Shown: positions 53,001-64,000 of the stretch, one piece after another | How the letters are laid out: every line of letters starts with the position of its first letter | How positions within the stretch are numbered: the first letter of the stretch is position 1 | DNA from: Allacma fusca | Lineage: Eukaryota > Arthropoda > Collembola > Symphypleona > Sminthuridae | Assembly (NCBI GenBank): GCA_947179485.1 | Contig: OX359247.1 | Span: 34,448,801 to 34,512,800 of the forward strand | Reading direction: 5' to 3' | Length of the DNA stretch: 64,000 bases | Notes under the pieces: model-generated | What the model saw: only the letters and a program-made list of their open reading frames with translations | What the model was told of the DNA's origin: nothing | Database searches by the model: none | Position numbers and translations under genes: made by a program

Positions 53001-54604
53001 TCACGGATTTTTGTACGGTTTGTGTATGTACGTGTCTGTTATTCCTTGTAGCAGTAAAATCTTTGGAATAGCCTGTCTCTCTGTACATTTACTACACATC
53101 TGGCATTTTCCAAACATCATCATCATCAACAACATATAAAAATCCTATTTTTAAAACTTTTTTTTTCTCGTAGTACTCCCTCTTCTTCTTCTTCTTCTTC
53201 TCCTTCTTCTCTGGTTCTTTTTCTCCTTCTCTTCCTTTCTACTATATAGTTATCACTTTCTTGTATAATTCTCAGCTTGTTGAGCGCGTTACGTTCCAAA
53301 GCTCCTGTTCCTGCTCGTTCATACCCCATCATCACCATCCATGTATGTTATTATATTATGTATTATCCGATGTTGCAATCTTTTGCTCCTTTTTGGTGGT
53401 ATAAATATCCTTTTGTGACTTTGGAGAGTCTCTTTCCCGTTCTTTGTGACCGTGTTGGAGGAATGCTCATCAAGTCCTTTTCCCTTTGATACTTGTTGTG
53501 TGTGCAGAAAGTCTTCTTTTTGGATGGAGGATCTAAACTAGTTATAGGGTTTTAAGAAAGACTGAGAGGATGATAATGATGATCCTCATAGGAGAGTTGG
53601 GTAAGACGGACAGTTTTAACTATGACGGGGATTCTGGGGAATTTTGATAATTATCATTTGCTCAATTGCCAGTTCCAACTCTCTGGTTGTCATTTTTGCG
53701 TTTTGGGAACAGCTTTAATTTTTTTTTCTCCGTGTTGTTGGTTTTACATTATTATTAATTGTGCAGTATTATTTGAGGGGACGGTCTCCATCCTGCCTTC
53801 CATCTGGTACTCATTGTACTTGTCACATGTCTTTGAAGGATGGACATTTTTTTGCAAAATGTGAGATTCTCTTTCATGTTCTGCCTCCTCACAACTTGTG
53901 AAGTTTGTGTTTGCTTAGGGTTGTCTTCGCGTATAACTTTTCTCATACTTACATTATACTCATGCTTGGGCTTGCTGGATGGCTGGCTGACTGGCTGGGA
54001 TTTTTTTCTGTAAATTCAGTGGAAATGCTAATTTTAAGTTAAGTGAGAAGATGCTCTTCTTGAGTATAGAAGAAATGCACTGGAATGGAAATGCAAGGAT
54101 TCCTTGGTGTGTAGTCAAGTATGTTAAGCAGTCTGGTGTGAAATTCCTCCATTTTATACAAGACTTTTCCTGTGAAGAATTCACATTCAGAGTGTTGTTT
54201 ATATATATAATTATATATATGTAATTATATATGTACACGCGCAGAAGGTGTCTGAACATATGTACGTAGTAGTTGCAGTAGTAATGCAGGTGCATATATA
54301 TTTGTATTGCATACTGTATATATCTACCTATACTTATTAATACAGGTTCGTGTGGTAGACAATTCAGAACGCATGGTTGCATGACAGGCTGCGTCGGGAA
54401 GACAAATCGAACATGGATGACTTTGTAGTAAACTTTTGACAGATACGGTTGTGTATGACTTTGGTATGTGCTGGCTTTCAGTGTAGGATATGAAATTATT
54501 GAGAAAATAAAAATGTCCAGTTGCATTATAATCAAACCAGCTTAGCAACAAACAAAAACATTGGAAATCTCTTTAAGTATTATTATATTGGGGTGTTGTT
54601 TCTA

Positions 54605-54645
<41 letters not shown>

Positions 54646-55696
54646 CCTCTCCTTTATGTAGCCCTGCCTGATTCTGTAGATGGAAACCGGCAGCCGGCAT
54701 CGGCATAGTGCATTAGCGTAGATGGAGGGGAAAAATTAAGAGCAGAACTTTAAACTTAAGCTTATTATTTACATTCATGTAGGTAGTAGTTGAAGGTAGC
54801 AGGGGTTGATGGGATGGAGTACACAGGACGTATCTCTCTACTGCATGTATGTATATGTATATAGAATACATATATGAATGCTCGCTCAGACATGTCTGTC
54901 AAAAGATTTGATCTTGGTTGTCTACTATGTACTCCTAAGACTAAATGTATGGAGCTATACAGATGTACACGTTTAACTGCTACACGTAATTATGTACGTC
55001 CATGTGCATGCATATTTTTTCAACACTGGCATGCTCATTGCTATGTAGCTAGACAAGAGTATTGAATATGATGATAATGATGATGCTGCTCCTGCTCCTG
55101 CTAGGATGATGAGTAGGATAAGTCTATTTTGTGTGAGAGTATGTGTGCATATTTAAGTTGAAAACTGCAGCTCTGGATTATGTGATGGTCATGTTGTTTT
55201 TTCCTATCGTCTCCTTCATTCTTTCTTTCTCGTCTTTCTGACTGAGAGGAGTATCTAAGGGTAAAAGAGTAGTGGTACATACAATGATTGTATGGATACA
55301 GTTTAAAAGTTGAGAAAACCAAAGAAAAAAGGTATAGAAAGATTCAAGGATTATAGCCTCAGGGTTGATTTGTGTACTGTCTCTCTCTCTCTCTCTCTCC
55401 CTCGTTCAGTTCAGTTCAATGTTGCTGGCACTTCTCAGGTTTAAATTGCATGTATCTTCCATGAGTCCATTTGTATGTGGTACGTTAAAAATGTGAATAT
55501 CTTGGAGTTGTGTTGTTCCTCTTGCTCTCCTCTAGTGGTGGTAGTAGTCTTCTCTCCTCTCCTCCCTGCTTTTGACTCTTTGTAAGGTATATGGAAAAGG
55601 GAAAAAGACATTGAAAAAGACCAGGTGAAGGAACTCTTTTTACCTGCCTTCCATGACGGAGCGGATTGCCATAAGTTGTTGTTTTGTGTATGATGT

Positions 55697-55728
<32 letters not shown>

Positions 55729-57021
55729 AGCTAGTAGAAGAGAGGAAACCTATCCACGACGTCTTTTTCCATGCTTTTATTATAATGAGAATTCTTACCC
55801 TGTAAAACTCGCTCTAGAGCCAACCACAAGGAAGTATGTACTCAGTTTTATCATCAAGTTCTGAAAAGTATAGAGAATGACTATGGGAGATTAAGCGAAG
55901 AGGGCTGAGGTAAATTTTTACCGACTTGTTTATTCTCTTTTCTCTCTCTCTCTCTCTCTCTCTCTCGTTCACTGTATCTCTCTCACTCTGGAATTCAATC
56001 AGCCCGAGGCTATCCAACACCAACTCCCTTGTAGATGTATATAAAGATATTTTTTTTTTAAACTTCACCCAACTATGCTGAGTTCAAGCATTATCTACTA
56101 CCACTTTGCAAAAGTACACAGGTAGCAATCTGGATGGTTGAAGTTATACTACTATGAATAGGTCGGTATATTTTTCATAATAGTAATCTCATGTGTGTGT
56201 GTCTCTTTCTCTTCTTCCACTTCTCCCTCCTGTTCTTTATATTCGCTATTTTTATACACGTAATTTTTTTAACCTCTAAAAACCCCAAGTAATTTGTAAC
56301 GTAGGTCACGATGTAATCAAGAGTGTGGTCGGTTGGTCGGGTGCTACATATTTCCCTCGACCGATCGTTCATCGTCATTTCGTCTACCATCTTGAATTCC
56401 TGTGGATGCAATGATTTTTTTTCCCCCTGCAGTTCTTTTCCTAACACTTGAAGAGATACTTTTGTATGCTACTTGATCGTGTTCTCTTTATACACTTGAT
56501 TCAATACTCTGAAACTTTTCATCCTTTTCTATAACACTTGAATACTTTGTAAATACTTGATATTCTACTTTTACCTGAAGATTAATTACTGAAAGAAAAA
56601 CATGAAACCAGGAGATCTAGTCCTTGGTTGATTAGGTGATGAACTCAATGCCTTAAGTACTACAGTACACACTTGTGTAGATACGTAGGTACGTATGTAT
56701 GTACATCCATACATTCATCGGTCGGGTGAAATAGGATGTTAAGGATGTAATATTATTTTGACAGCTTGAGAGGACGACTCACCCATGGCTGGCTCATTTT
56801 CCTGAACCTTATCACACTGACAAGTCAAGTAGACTGCAGTCTGCAGTAGATTAATACTCATGTGCCTTAACACCTGTGTGACTCTATTTGATCCCTCCTG
56901 GTTGCGACTTGCAATTTATTTTCTGCTCAACCCGGTTTTATAATATTATTTTCATTGTAGACAGTGGAATATTTTATGCCTTATGGTTTTCATGACTTGT
57001 GCCATTTTCTCTGGTCGATCG

Positions 57022-57069
<48 letters not shown>

Positions 57070-60000
57070 TCCTCTGTTACATAATTAGTATTTTCATCCG
57101 CCTTTAATACCCCTAGTGCATAATTTATATTCAGGAGAGAAGATAAAAGCATGTGCATATAATTTATTTTGCAGTACAACTGACTCCCATGCATATAATT
57201 AACTGCCAACAACAGAGTGAATGTGCAATGAATCTGGATTCCCTGTAGTAAAATCATATTTACTCTCTCTCTCTTTATGCTTCATGGTATAATTTTAAAC
57301 TTATGTGGAAGGACCTAAATATCTGTTATATTACATACTACTACTATTACTACTAATACTATTACTACTGAGGAAGTAAGTGACGGAGTGAGTGAAACAA
57401 AAGCAGCATATGATATCATTCCTGATGATGAGTCAGACATTTATAATGGAGATGAGACATTGAATCGTGGAAATGCGCTAACAGGAATTTTCGTAAGAAT
57501 TATTACTAGCTCAAGCTCTCTCTCTCTCTCTCTGTCTCTCTCACACACATATGTTGTCATCTTTGAAGAAGCTTGTGCATATTGGAAGTTTAACTAGTAA
57601 AGTTAAGTGATAAATAATACATGGTATGCATATATGTATATAATATATTTATGTACACTTTATCTCGGAGGGTATAGTCTGCATGACTAATTTTCCCAAG
57701 CATTACTTATTACTGTAGCCGGCTCGGGTGAGATAGAAGTTTTTTGTCTACTAGTTTTTTAACGGCGTCATATACCCATGTCCATTAGTAATTTTTCATT
57801 TATTATTTACTAATGGGAGGAGTGACAGTTGAAGAATTCATGCTCAATTTATAATTTTCAAGACAGAGGAGTTAAGTCTTTGACTGCTAGAAGAACTTGG
57901 TCTCTGTCTCCTATCAGGTGGTGTGCACAGGGTAAAAGAACTACTCAAGTCTCTAGAGGTAGAAAAATATTGTGGCTGAAGTTTTGAAACAGAAATAAAA
58001 GTTGTTCTTATACTCAGAAAAATTATCTGGTATGGATGGACATCTACTACTTAAGCCTACAATATGAATGTACGAGTTCCCGCGGCGTCATCTGTTTGTC
58101 CAGCCCTCCGCGGCTACTGTCGCACAGCTAAAGGATTTTTCTGCTAAACAAATGATCTCGCCGGTGTAGCCCAATTCATAGCCGAGACAAAGAAAGTCAA
58201 AGGAAAAACCCTACATACAACGTATGGTTGAGTCAGTGCTCTTGCACTGTAAATTACCTAGTACTTATAGTTGTTGTTATATTATAATGTTGCATGGTAG
58301 AAAGTACCTTTTGAAGATGTATGGTATTAAGTGGTAACTTGCCGTCTCTGTCTCTATATCTCTCTCTCTCTCGCTCTCGCTCTCTCGGACGGATGCAATA
58401 ATATTGTAATATACTGACAATGACAGAGGAGCTCTAGCTATGGAAGTACTTACAATTAATTACATACTTACATGTGTTTACATACATAATTTTAACGAAG
58501 GGTAGAGGCACCGTCGAAATAGCAATATTACCGAAAAGGGACAGAAGAGGAGTAGAATAATGCTCAACTTTTATCATGTCCTGTGTGCTTCAAGCCAGGT
58601 TCAGGGTTACCGAATGTTGTTTTTGTCGAGGGTCGTTAAAATATGGGGGCTTATTGGATGACATACTACTACTAGTAGGAGAGTAACTACTAGTAAATAA
58701 CTAACTAACTATAAGTGAGTATAATAACTACTCCTTGCTGTCTGGGATATATATATATATAATTATATATATGTGTAATTGTATGAGAATCCATGCCGAC
58801 AAGAGAACCTTTGAAAGGATGAAGGTGTAGTAGTGGTACTGTATTAGTACTTTTACTATTATTGCTCCTCTTTCCTTCGTGGTGGTGGTTATATCTATTT
58901 TACCATGTACCAAACAAAGCTTCAAGGTTTCCAGTTTTTGACAACACTATTGTGGAGATTAATGTATGCAGGGTGCAGTCAGTACGTGTACACAGTTACA
59001 CAGGATGATGATGGAAAGTCGGTCTTTGTATAATGATGGGAATGGGAAGGTAAGGCACATGATGGTAGGAGTACTAGTGCTAGGTATTTAAGTATGATGG
59101 CGGGTGTCGTATCCTAAGTTAAAGCCTTAGAGGTATGTCATGTTGAAAGGAACTTATGTGTTTGTGTGTGTATGTACTTATAGTAATTATATATACATAC
59201 TTATTGAGAAGGCTGCGGGTTCTTTCTGTCGTCGTCATGGAATACATTTTAAACTGGAAGGAAATGGGTCCAAATCTGTGTGCAGCTTGGTCACACGTTC
59301 CAGTATTTAGACGTGTGTGTACATGTCTCTTATAATTTGTTTCCATCTACATGAAGTTGCCGTGGATACTGGGAGCAAGGGATGGGTATTTTTGGAACAA
59401 TTAGAACCATTTTTGGGCAGAGCTTTGCCGTCTTCTTCTTCTTCTTCGTTGTCGTCGTCTTCTCCTCTCCATGCATGGTTTCAGGGGAAGATTACAAAGT
59501 TTTCCGTGGAGACTTGCTTGGATTTGTTGTTTTAGTTGGGTGGATTCTTCGTAGGGTTTGTGTACGTATGTGTAGAGTTCGTATGCGGCTGAGTGTGTGC
59601 ATAATGTATGGAAGGTTGGTTGTAGGAGTATGTTTGATTTTGAGAGTCGGAAAGATTCTTGGAAAAGAAGTTTTTTTTTCTGTTCATCTTCTGAAAAAGA
59701 GCATTAGACTACGGAAGATGTTTGAAGAGTATTTATCTACGGGTTCCTTCTCTCTTAAATCTTTTTCCTTCCTTCCTTCCTTCCTCTGTACATGTTTTTT
59801 TCCCTGTACTCCCTTTTCTGGGAGTACAAAATATGTATAGGTAGGTATGTATATATAATTATATATATGTCAATATATAGGGGTATACCGTATATAGTGT
59901 AAAAAGACTGGTAGGATTTTCTGTGGAATGAGTAAACAAGGGAGCTGGTTTTTTTCTTCTTGTTGTTGCCACTGATAAAAGGTACAGAAGTTGATACGAA

Positions 60001-63000
60001 GTGGCATTTAGGGGTGGTTTATATGAGAATATCGGGTGGGACTCATACTAATACTATATGGATGTGTTATGAGGAGGTTTATTTGTATACTAGAACTTAT
60101 ACGTATAGACTGATGTGGTTCTTTAGGATCTTTTTAGGAATTAAATAAAGAAGGAAGAAGCATGATTGGGAGCTTTTAGTAATGCAGATCACGCACGCTG
60201 GATGTATTAAGTGTGTATATAATTACGTGCGTGAAATGTAATTTTGAGCATAAAGGGTTTCTGCTCCTCTGCTCTTGTACAAATGCATGTATGGATGTGC
60301 TTGTTGGGAGAGGAGTAATTTTATACTTTGAATGTGCAGTAAAGCACTGTGAATTTCGTGTAATGTTCATGGAGGTGTATCTATGGGACAACATACATAT
60401 GAAGGTGTGCAGGAAAATTTTGAAAGGCGGAGTATGAATTTATATGTCTCTAGAATTCTTGTTGTTAGTAATTATAATTATTGGGGTAACCGACTGTTTT
60501 ATACTGAACATGACTTTTACGAATGGGAAGTCCGAGGGGTATTATGCCATCTAAATTATGTAGTTGTTTCCGACGTTAATAGGGGTAAATAGAAGTTTTA
60601 GACTGACTATATAGGCTTCGTGCTGTGAATGTTATTTTTTTTATGCCTGTGGATTTTATTGTATTGTGGCCTGGCTTGGGATGAATGTTACAAGCTGACG
60701 TGATGAGCTTTAATTAAGGAACATGTCTAATCTGCGAGTTTGCTCCGTGTACTCCCAGTGTATGGTTTTAAGAGACTAATTTGAGTAAAAATTGTATAAT
60801 AAGCGGGAGGGAATGGTGCTAATTTTTGGGAGTGGGTTGATGGAACTGCTAAAGGATATCTAAAGGATATATAGGAATTAGGATATGAGGTGCTGATGTC
60901 AAAAGAGTTGACGTTTGTGTGTGTGTGGGAATGGATACTACAAGAGCATGACGATTTTTTGTGGAATAAATTTGACATTGTGTAACATATACTATGGTGT
61001 ACTGATGCTGGTGGCGTGGGCTTGTTTTTCAATTAGGATACCACGATTATGTTTTCAAAATAGGATGAGAAGAAGAATTAGTTTCGAATGTGTAGTATAT
61101 ATTTTTATTTGCTGTCTTGCTGTAAGGAACGAAAAGGACAAGGTTGTCACATTGTCATACGTAAGGATGAAAGATGTTTTTGGGGAGTTGCATATAAGAG
61201 AGAGAGGGAGAGGATAATTTCACCGGTACTGTGGTACTATTTAGGATTTACTACCTTCAGAAAATGTTTTTGGGGTGTGTGTAGATACTATATATGTATT
61301 TTATGGAACATTTGGGTACTTGATATGTTAAGTGTCAGGTATTTAGTCCCTGATGACGCAGTTATGGTTTATGAGTAGTATCAAAATAAATATACTGAAG
61401 GGAGTGATTATATACGCCTGTAATCCTCTTAAAATTTTGGGACACATACGAGAATATGAGCGGTGAATGCTACCCTCCATTTGGAGGATTTGCTACTTCT
61501 TCTACCGGTGTCAGTGTGGTAATGGATGTAATGAATGACAGTGTTTTATTTTGATGTTGCAGAGAGGCTCTGAAGAACTGCTGGGTGAAGGGACGTCGAA
61601 CAATGCGTCAATAAAGACGGAGGCTAATGGCGGAGCTGAGAATAATAATGAAGCCAAGAAGGTGAAATTGAATTCAGGTGACAATGGGACAGCGGGTAAA
61701 ACACGACCGAGCAAAGTCGTTCACATTCGCAACATCCCCAGCGATGTGAGTGAAACGGAAATTGTTCACCTTGGAATTCCATTTGGTCGTGTTTCCAATG
61801 TTCTTGTTCTTAAGGTTAGTGCCTTACTAATGTCAAATAGTATGAATTCATGAGGATGGAAATATTGTAATGTTTTATGTACGACATATGCTACGCGTGA
61901 GAGAATTAGAATGGTTGAAAATAGAATAGCAGTGTTCCAAGTGGAAGTAAGGGGAGGATTCTTTTGAAATTAATTTATCCGAAATTGGATTTGAGATTTT
62001 GAGGAAATTAGATGTATGGATGTATATATGTAAGAAACGATGTGGCAGAAAGCTGAGAATTGAGCCAGAGCTGTCTTTACAGTTAATAACTTCAAAGTAG
62101 ATTTGACGGAAGAGCAAAATCTCACGCACGAGGAAAAACTGAAATTTTTTAAATTTAATTATGCAAGCGCCCCCATCTAATTGAAATTTTATTAGGGGAA
62201 GAATCAAGCCTTTCTGGAACTCGCAGACGAGTCAGCTGCCGTAGCAATGGTGACGTACTTCACAAACTGTGTGGCACAACTTCGAGGACGATCTGTGTAC
62301 GTTCAATATTCCACACATAAAGAACTGAAGACGGATCAGTCTCATTCCAATGCGAATTCAGCGGCACAAGCAGCCCTTCAAGCTGCCCAGGCCCTTGTGG
62401 GTCAAGGGGATACTCAAGGAGGACCAAATACTGTACTTCGTGTAATTGTCGAACAAATGCTGTATCCTGTAACACTTGATGTTCTCTATCAGATCTTCTC
62501 AAGAGTGGGTAAAGTCCTTCGTATCGTTACCTTTACCAAGAACGGATTCTTTCAAGCACTTATTCAGTATCCGGATGTTGTCATGGCACAAGCTGCTAAA
62601 TTGGTAAGAATCTATTCTTGAGACGTTATACATGTTCTTTACCATTGCATTGTCTTGTCTCTGCTTTGATGAAAATATGTAGCAACCTGCAGTAGGTGGT
62701 TAAACGTTTGCGTTAAGTTCCTCACATTTAGTTATGAAATGATGAGTCTCGAAACGTTTTCTTATTATGTTTTCTTGAGCTAATTGAATAATTCGATTCT
62801 TATCTGTTTGTATAGTCTTTGGACGGTCAAAATATTTATAATGGATGCTGTACTCTTCGGATTGAGTACTCCAAATTGGCCTCATTGAACGTCCGCTACA
62901 ACAATGACAAGTCTCGGGACTACACCAATCCTACACTGCCGACTGGAGAGCCTGGAATGGAAGCTTTTGCTTTGAATCTAGGAACACAATCTGTATTGGG

Positions 63001-63603
63001 TAATCCATTCCCATCATCCCCATCAGCACAATTGACATCCGGTTTAGCCCCATTCCCCGGATCAGCAGCAGCAGCGGCTGCTGCTGCTGCTATGGCAGGT
63101 ACTACTAACCACCATCCCTCTAATCGTTCCCGACATAGCACAACACATCATTTCCTGTATCAAATGGGTTAGCCTCAGTTATTTTCTCCTGTACCTTTTC
63201 TTCCTTCCCCTTGTAACACTGTTTAACTACTATAACTAACTAGATTTTCAATTTTAACTTATTTAATTTAATTAAGTATTTTTTCTGGTTGGAATTAACA
63301 TACTACACAGTTGATTTAGAGTAGTCAGTACCTGCCTAAATAGAGTGTCTGTTTTTTGAATTTATGTGTGAGAGTTCATGTTGAATTTCTTTCGTGTTAT
63401 AGATAAATGTGATTTAAATATGATGAATGTTTGCGTGTTCATATTGATTGACAGCAACCAAATAAATGTAATTTACAGGAGGACTCCCGTTAGCAGGTTT
63501 CGCAGCAGCAGCAACAATGCCTGGATCCAATATGGCAGTTAGACTTCCAGGCGGTCTCATGGCTCCTGGTTGCGTTCTTCTTGTCTCAAATCTTAATGAA
63601 GAG
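44754..63603 (+). CDS. heph: Polypyrimidine tract-binding protein (PTB/hephaestus), 5' part; continues past right edge
   Basis: Coding exons seen: 44754-44810, 61563-61814, 62196-62603, 62816-63098 and 63479-63603. Phases agree and the last ends at a donor, so the gene runs on beyond the window. After [19 protein letters not shown] the second exon begins RGSEELL, matching the KRGSDEL motif at the start of human PTBP1. RRM1 follows ([28 protein letters not shown], then [11 protein letters not shown]). The spacer HKELKTDQ leads to RRM2 ([53 protein letters not shown]). A poly-Ala linker precedes the opening of RRM3 ([12 protein letters not shown]). PTB binds CU-rich RNA in the nucleus and represses exons, among other roles. 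The 16.7-kb first coding intron contains no other gene I can support. Assignment of the first exon rests on phase, donor quality and start context. Confidence 0.92.
45764..45780. repeat. (GA)n microsatellite
   Basis: Run of about 8 GA units in the PTB first coding intron. Confidence 0.8.
46606..46648. repeat. (GA)n microsatellite
   Basis: Run of about 21 GA units, almost pure, in the PTB intron. Confidence 0.9.
46831..46849. repeat. (CT)n microsatellite
   Basis: Sense-strand CT run of about 9 units in the PTB intron. Confidence 0.85.
47384..47425. repeat. (CT)n microsatellite
   Basis: Sense-strand CT run of about 21 units in the PTB intron, the longest in the window. Confidence 0.9.
48310..48336. 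repeat. (GA)n microsatellite
   Basis: Run of about 13 GA units in the PTB intron. Confidence 0.85.
48844..48887. repeat. (TG)n compound microsatellite
   Basis: Two TG runs separated by tctgtata. Confidence 0.85.
49424..49446. repeat. (TA)n microsatellite
   Basis: TA run interrupted by C (atctatatat) in the PTB intron. Confidence 0.8.
49654..49674. repeat. (CA)n microsatellite
   Basis: Run of about 10 CA units. Confidence 0.85.
50036..50055. repeat. (GA)n microsatellite
   Basis: Run of about 10 GA units, with a shorter GA run just upstream near 50014-50026. Confidence 0.85.
51396..51431. repeat. (TG)n microsatellite followed by GAGT run
   Basis: TG run of about 11 units followed by tgagtgagtgagtg. 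Confidence 0.8.
52627..52650. repeat. (GA)n microsatellite
   Basis: Run of about 12 GA units in the PTB intron. Confidence 0.85.
53181..53210. repeat. (TTC)n tract
   Basis: Sense-strand TTC/CTT trinucleotide run; as RNA it repeats UCUU, a classic PTB recognition word. Confidence 0.8.
54609..54642. repeat. (CT)n microsatellite
   Basis: Sense-strand CT run of about 17 units in the PTB intron. Confidence 0.9.
55381..55399. repeat. (CT)n microsatellite
   Basis: Sense-strand CT run of about 9 units in the PTB intron. Confidence 0.85.
55695..55728. repeat. (GA)n microsatellite
   Basis: GA run of about 13 units ending ggagagaag. Confidence 0.85.
55940..55966. repeat. (CT)n microsatellite
   Basis: Sense-strand CT run of about 13 units in the PTB intron. 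Confidence 0.85.
57027..57069. repeat. (CT)n microsatellite
   Basis: Sense-strand CT run of about 16 units, then a second short run after one G. Confidence 0.9.
57516..57541. repeat. (CT)n microsatellite
   Basis: Sense-strand CT run interrupted by one G. Confidence 0.85.
58346..58386. repeat. (CT)n imperfect microsatellite
   Basis: Sense-strand CT-rich tract with G and A interruptions. Confidence 0.85.
59428..59471. repeat. (TTC)/(GTC) trinucleotide tract
   Basis: TTC run passing into gtcgtcgtc and back to cttctcctctcc; another pyrimidine-rich sense tract in the PTB intron. Confidence 0.75.
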
Positions 63604-64000
63604 GTTGGCAAGAATTTTTAACAACTTTATAGATATAATTAATAGTTGCGTGTTAACTTGTTTTTACCGGGAAATGATACAATGTATAGTTGCATAAGTG
63701 TAGGAAAGCAAGAGAGTATATAATTTCTTCATTAGTTTTCGTTATTATATATATATAAATGTACCTTGACTTGAACTTTCAAACTGTGCCCATACTGCTG
63801 CATTAATTTATGTGCTCAGAATTTAAATGTATGCCATTATTGTCTGTGTGTTCTGTGCGTTCTCTATTATTTATCGTCATTATTATATAATTATGCGCAT
63901 TAGGGGAGGAAATGGCTCTTGAGATTTTTGGGATACCTCTGTTTTTGGCAAGTAGTAACGGTGTTAGACATCCCTTGCCCCTTTTGTAACACCATGATGA

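Noticed and set aside
59382..59840. 152-codon plus-strand frame with hydrophobic start in the PTB intron
   Set aside because: Built on TTC/GTC trinucleotide tracts; no domain, no conserved motif and no supported splice partners.
62816..63172. PTB exon 4 read through to a stop at 63172
   Set aside because: The donor at 63098/63099 joins in phase to the 63479 exon and continues the PTB linker into RRM3; read-through adds an unconserved tail.

Overview
This is a eukaryotic nuclear window, AT-rich, with short spliced introns (mostly 80-200 bp, GT..AG), many AT-rich spacers and many simple repeats. The gene content points to an arthropod: a gustatory-receptor-like gene, a divergent ionotropic receptor (IR), a modular serine protease, a CRAL-TRIO/GOLD SEC14-like protein and a PTB/hephaestus orthologue. 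A basal hexapod such as a springtail is my best guess, but that is inference from gene style, not proof. No prokaryotic system, CRISPR array, rRNA or tRNA was recognised. All gene models are hand-spliced; within each model splice signals and codon phases agree from exon to exon.

Layout. (1) 1-331, minus: first exon of a multi-pass membrane, chemoreceptor-like gene that runs off the left edge. (2) 934-1914: non-autonomous terminal-inverted-repeat (TIR) element with an 8-bp target-site duplication (TSD). (3) 4341-6219, plus: complete six-exon chemoreceptor of gustatory type. (4) 6705-10707, minus: ten-exon SEC14-like CRAL-TRIO + GOLD gene, with a hAT-like element (9017-10124) in one intron. (5) 12820-16250, plus: ten-exon modular serine protease whose N-terminal protease domain has lost its triad, followed by two LDLa repeats, a CCP module and an intact protease domain. 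(6) 16570-18594, minus: SAS10/UTP3 ribosome-biogenesis factor. (7) 19702-21604: hAT-like element carrying about 16 tandem units, most of which contain a DR5-type nuclear-receptor motif. (8) 22500-23482: long inverted repeat. (9) 25474-28188, plus: eight-exon divergent IR. (10) 28733-29386: TIR element flanked by TTAA. (11) 30962-32261, plus: SLC35E1-like nucleotide-sugar/triose-phosphate-type transporter. (12) 32676-34266, minus: divergent PP1-family phosphatase. (13) 37275-40300, plus: LIX1/lowfat. (14) 44754-63603 and beyond, plus: PTB/hephaestus with a 16.7-kb first coding intron packed with (CT)n, (GA)n, (TG)n and (TTC)n tracts.

The genes do not form a pathway. Housekeeping genes (UTP3, SLC35E1, PTB, LIX1) are mixed with sensory (GR-like, IR) and probable immune (modular protease) genes. 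The most unusual items are the hAT-like element loaded with nuclear-receptor-type motifs, four non-autonomous TIR elements that all have short-period subterminal repeats, the pseudo-protease fused upstream of a modular protease, and the pyrimidine-tract-rich intron of the gene encoding a pyrimidine-tract-binding protein.
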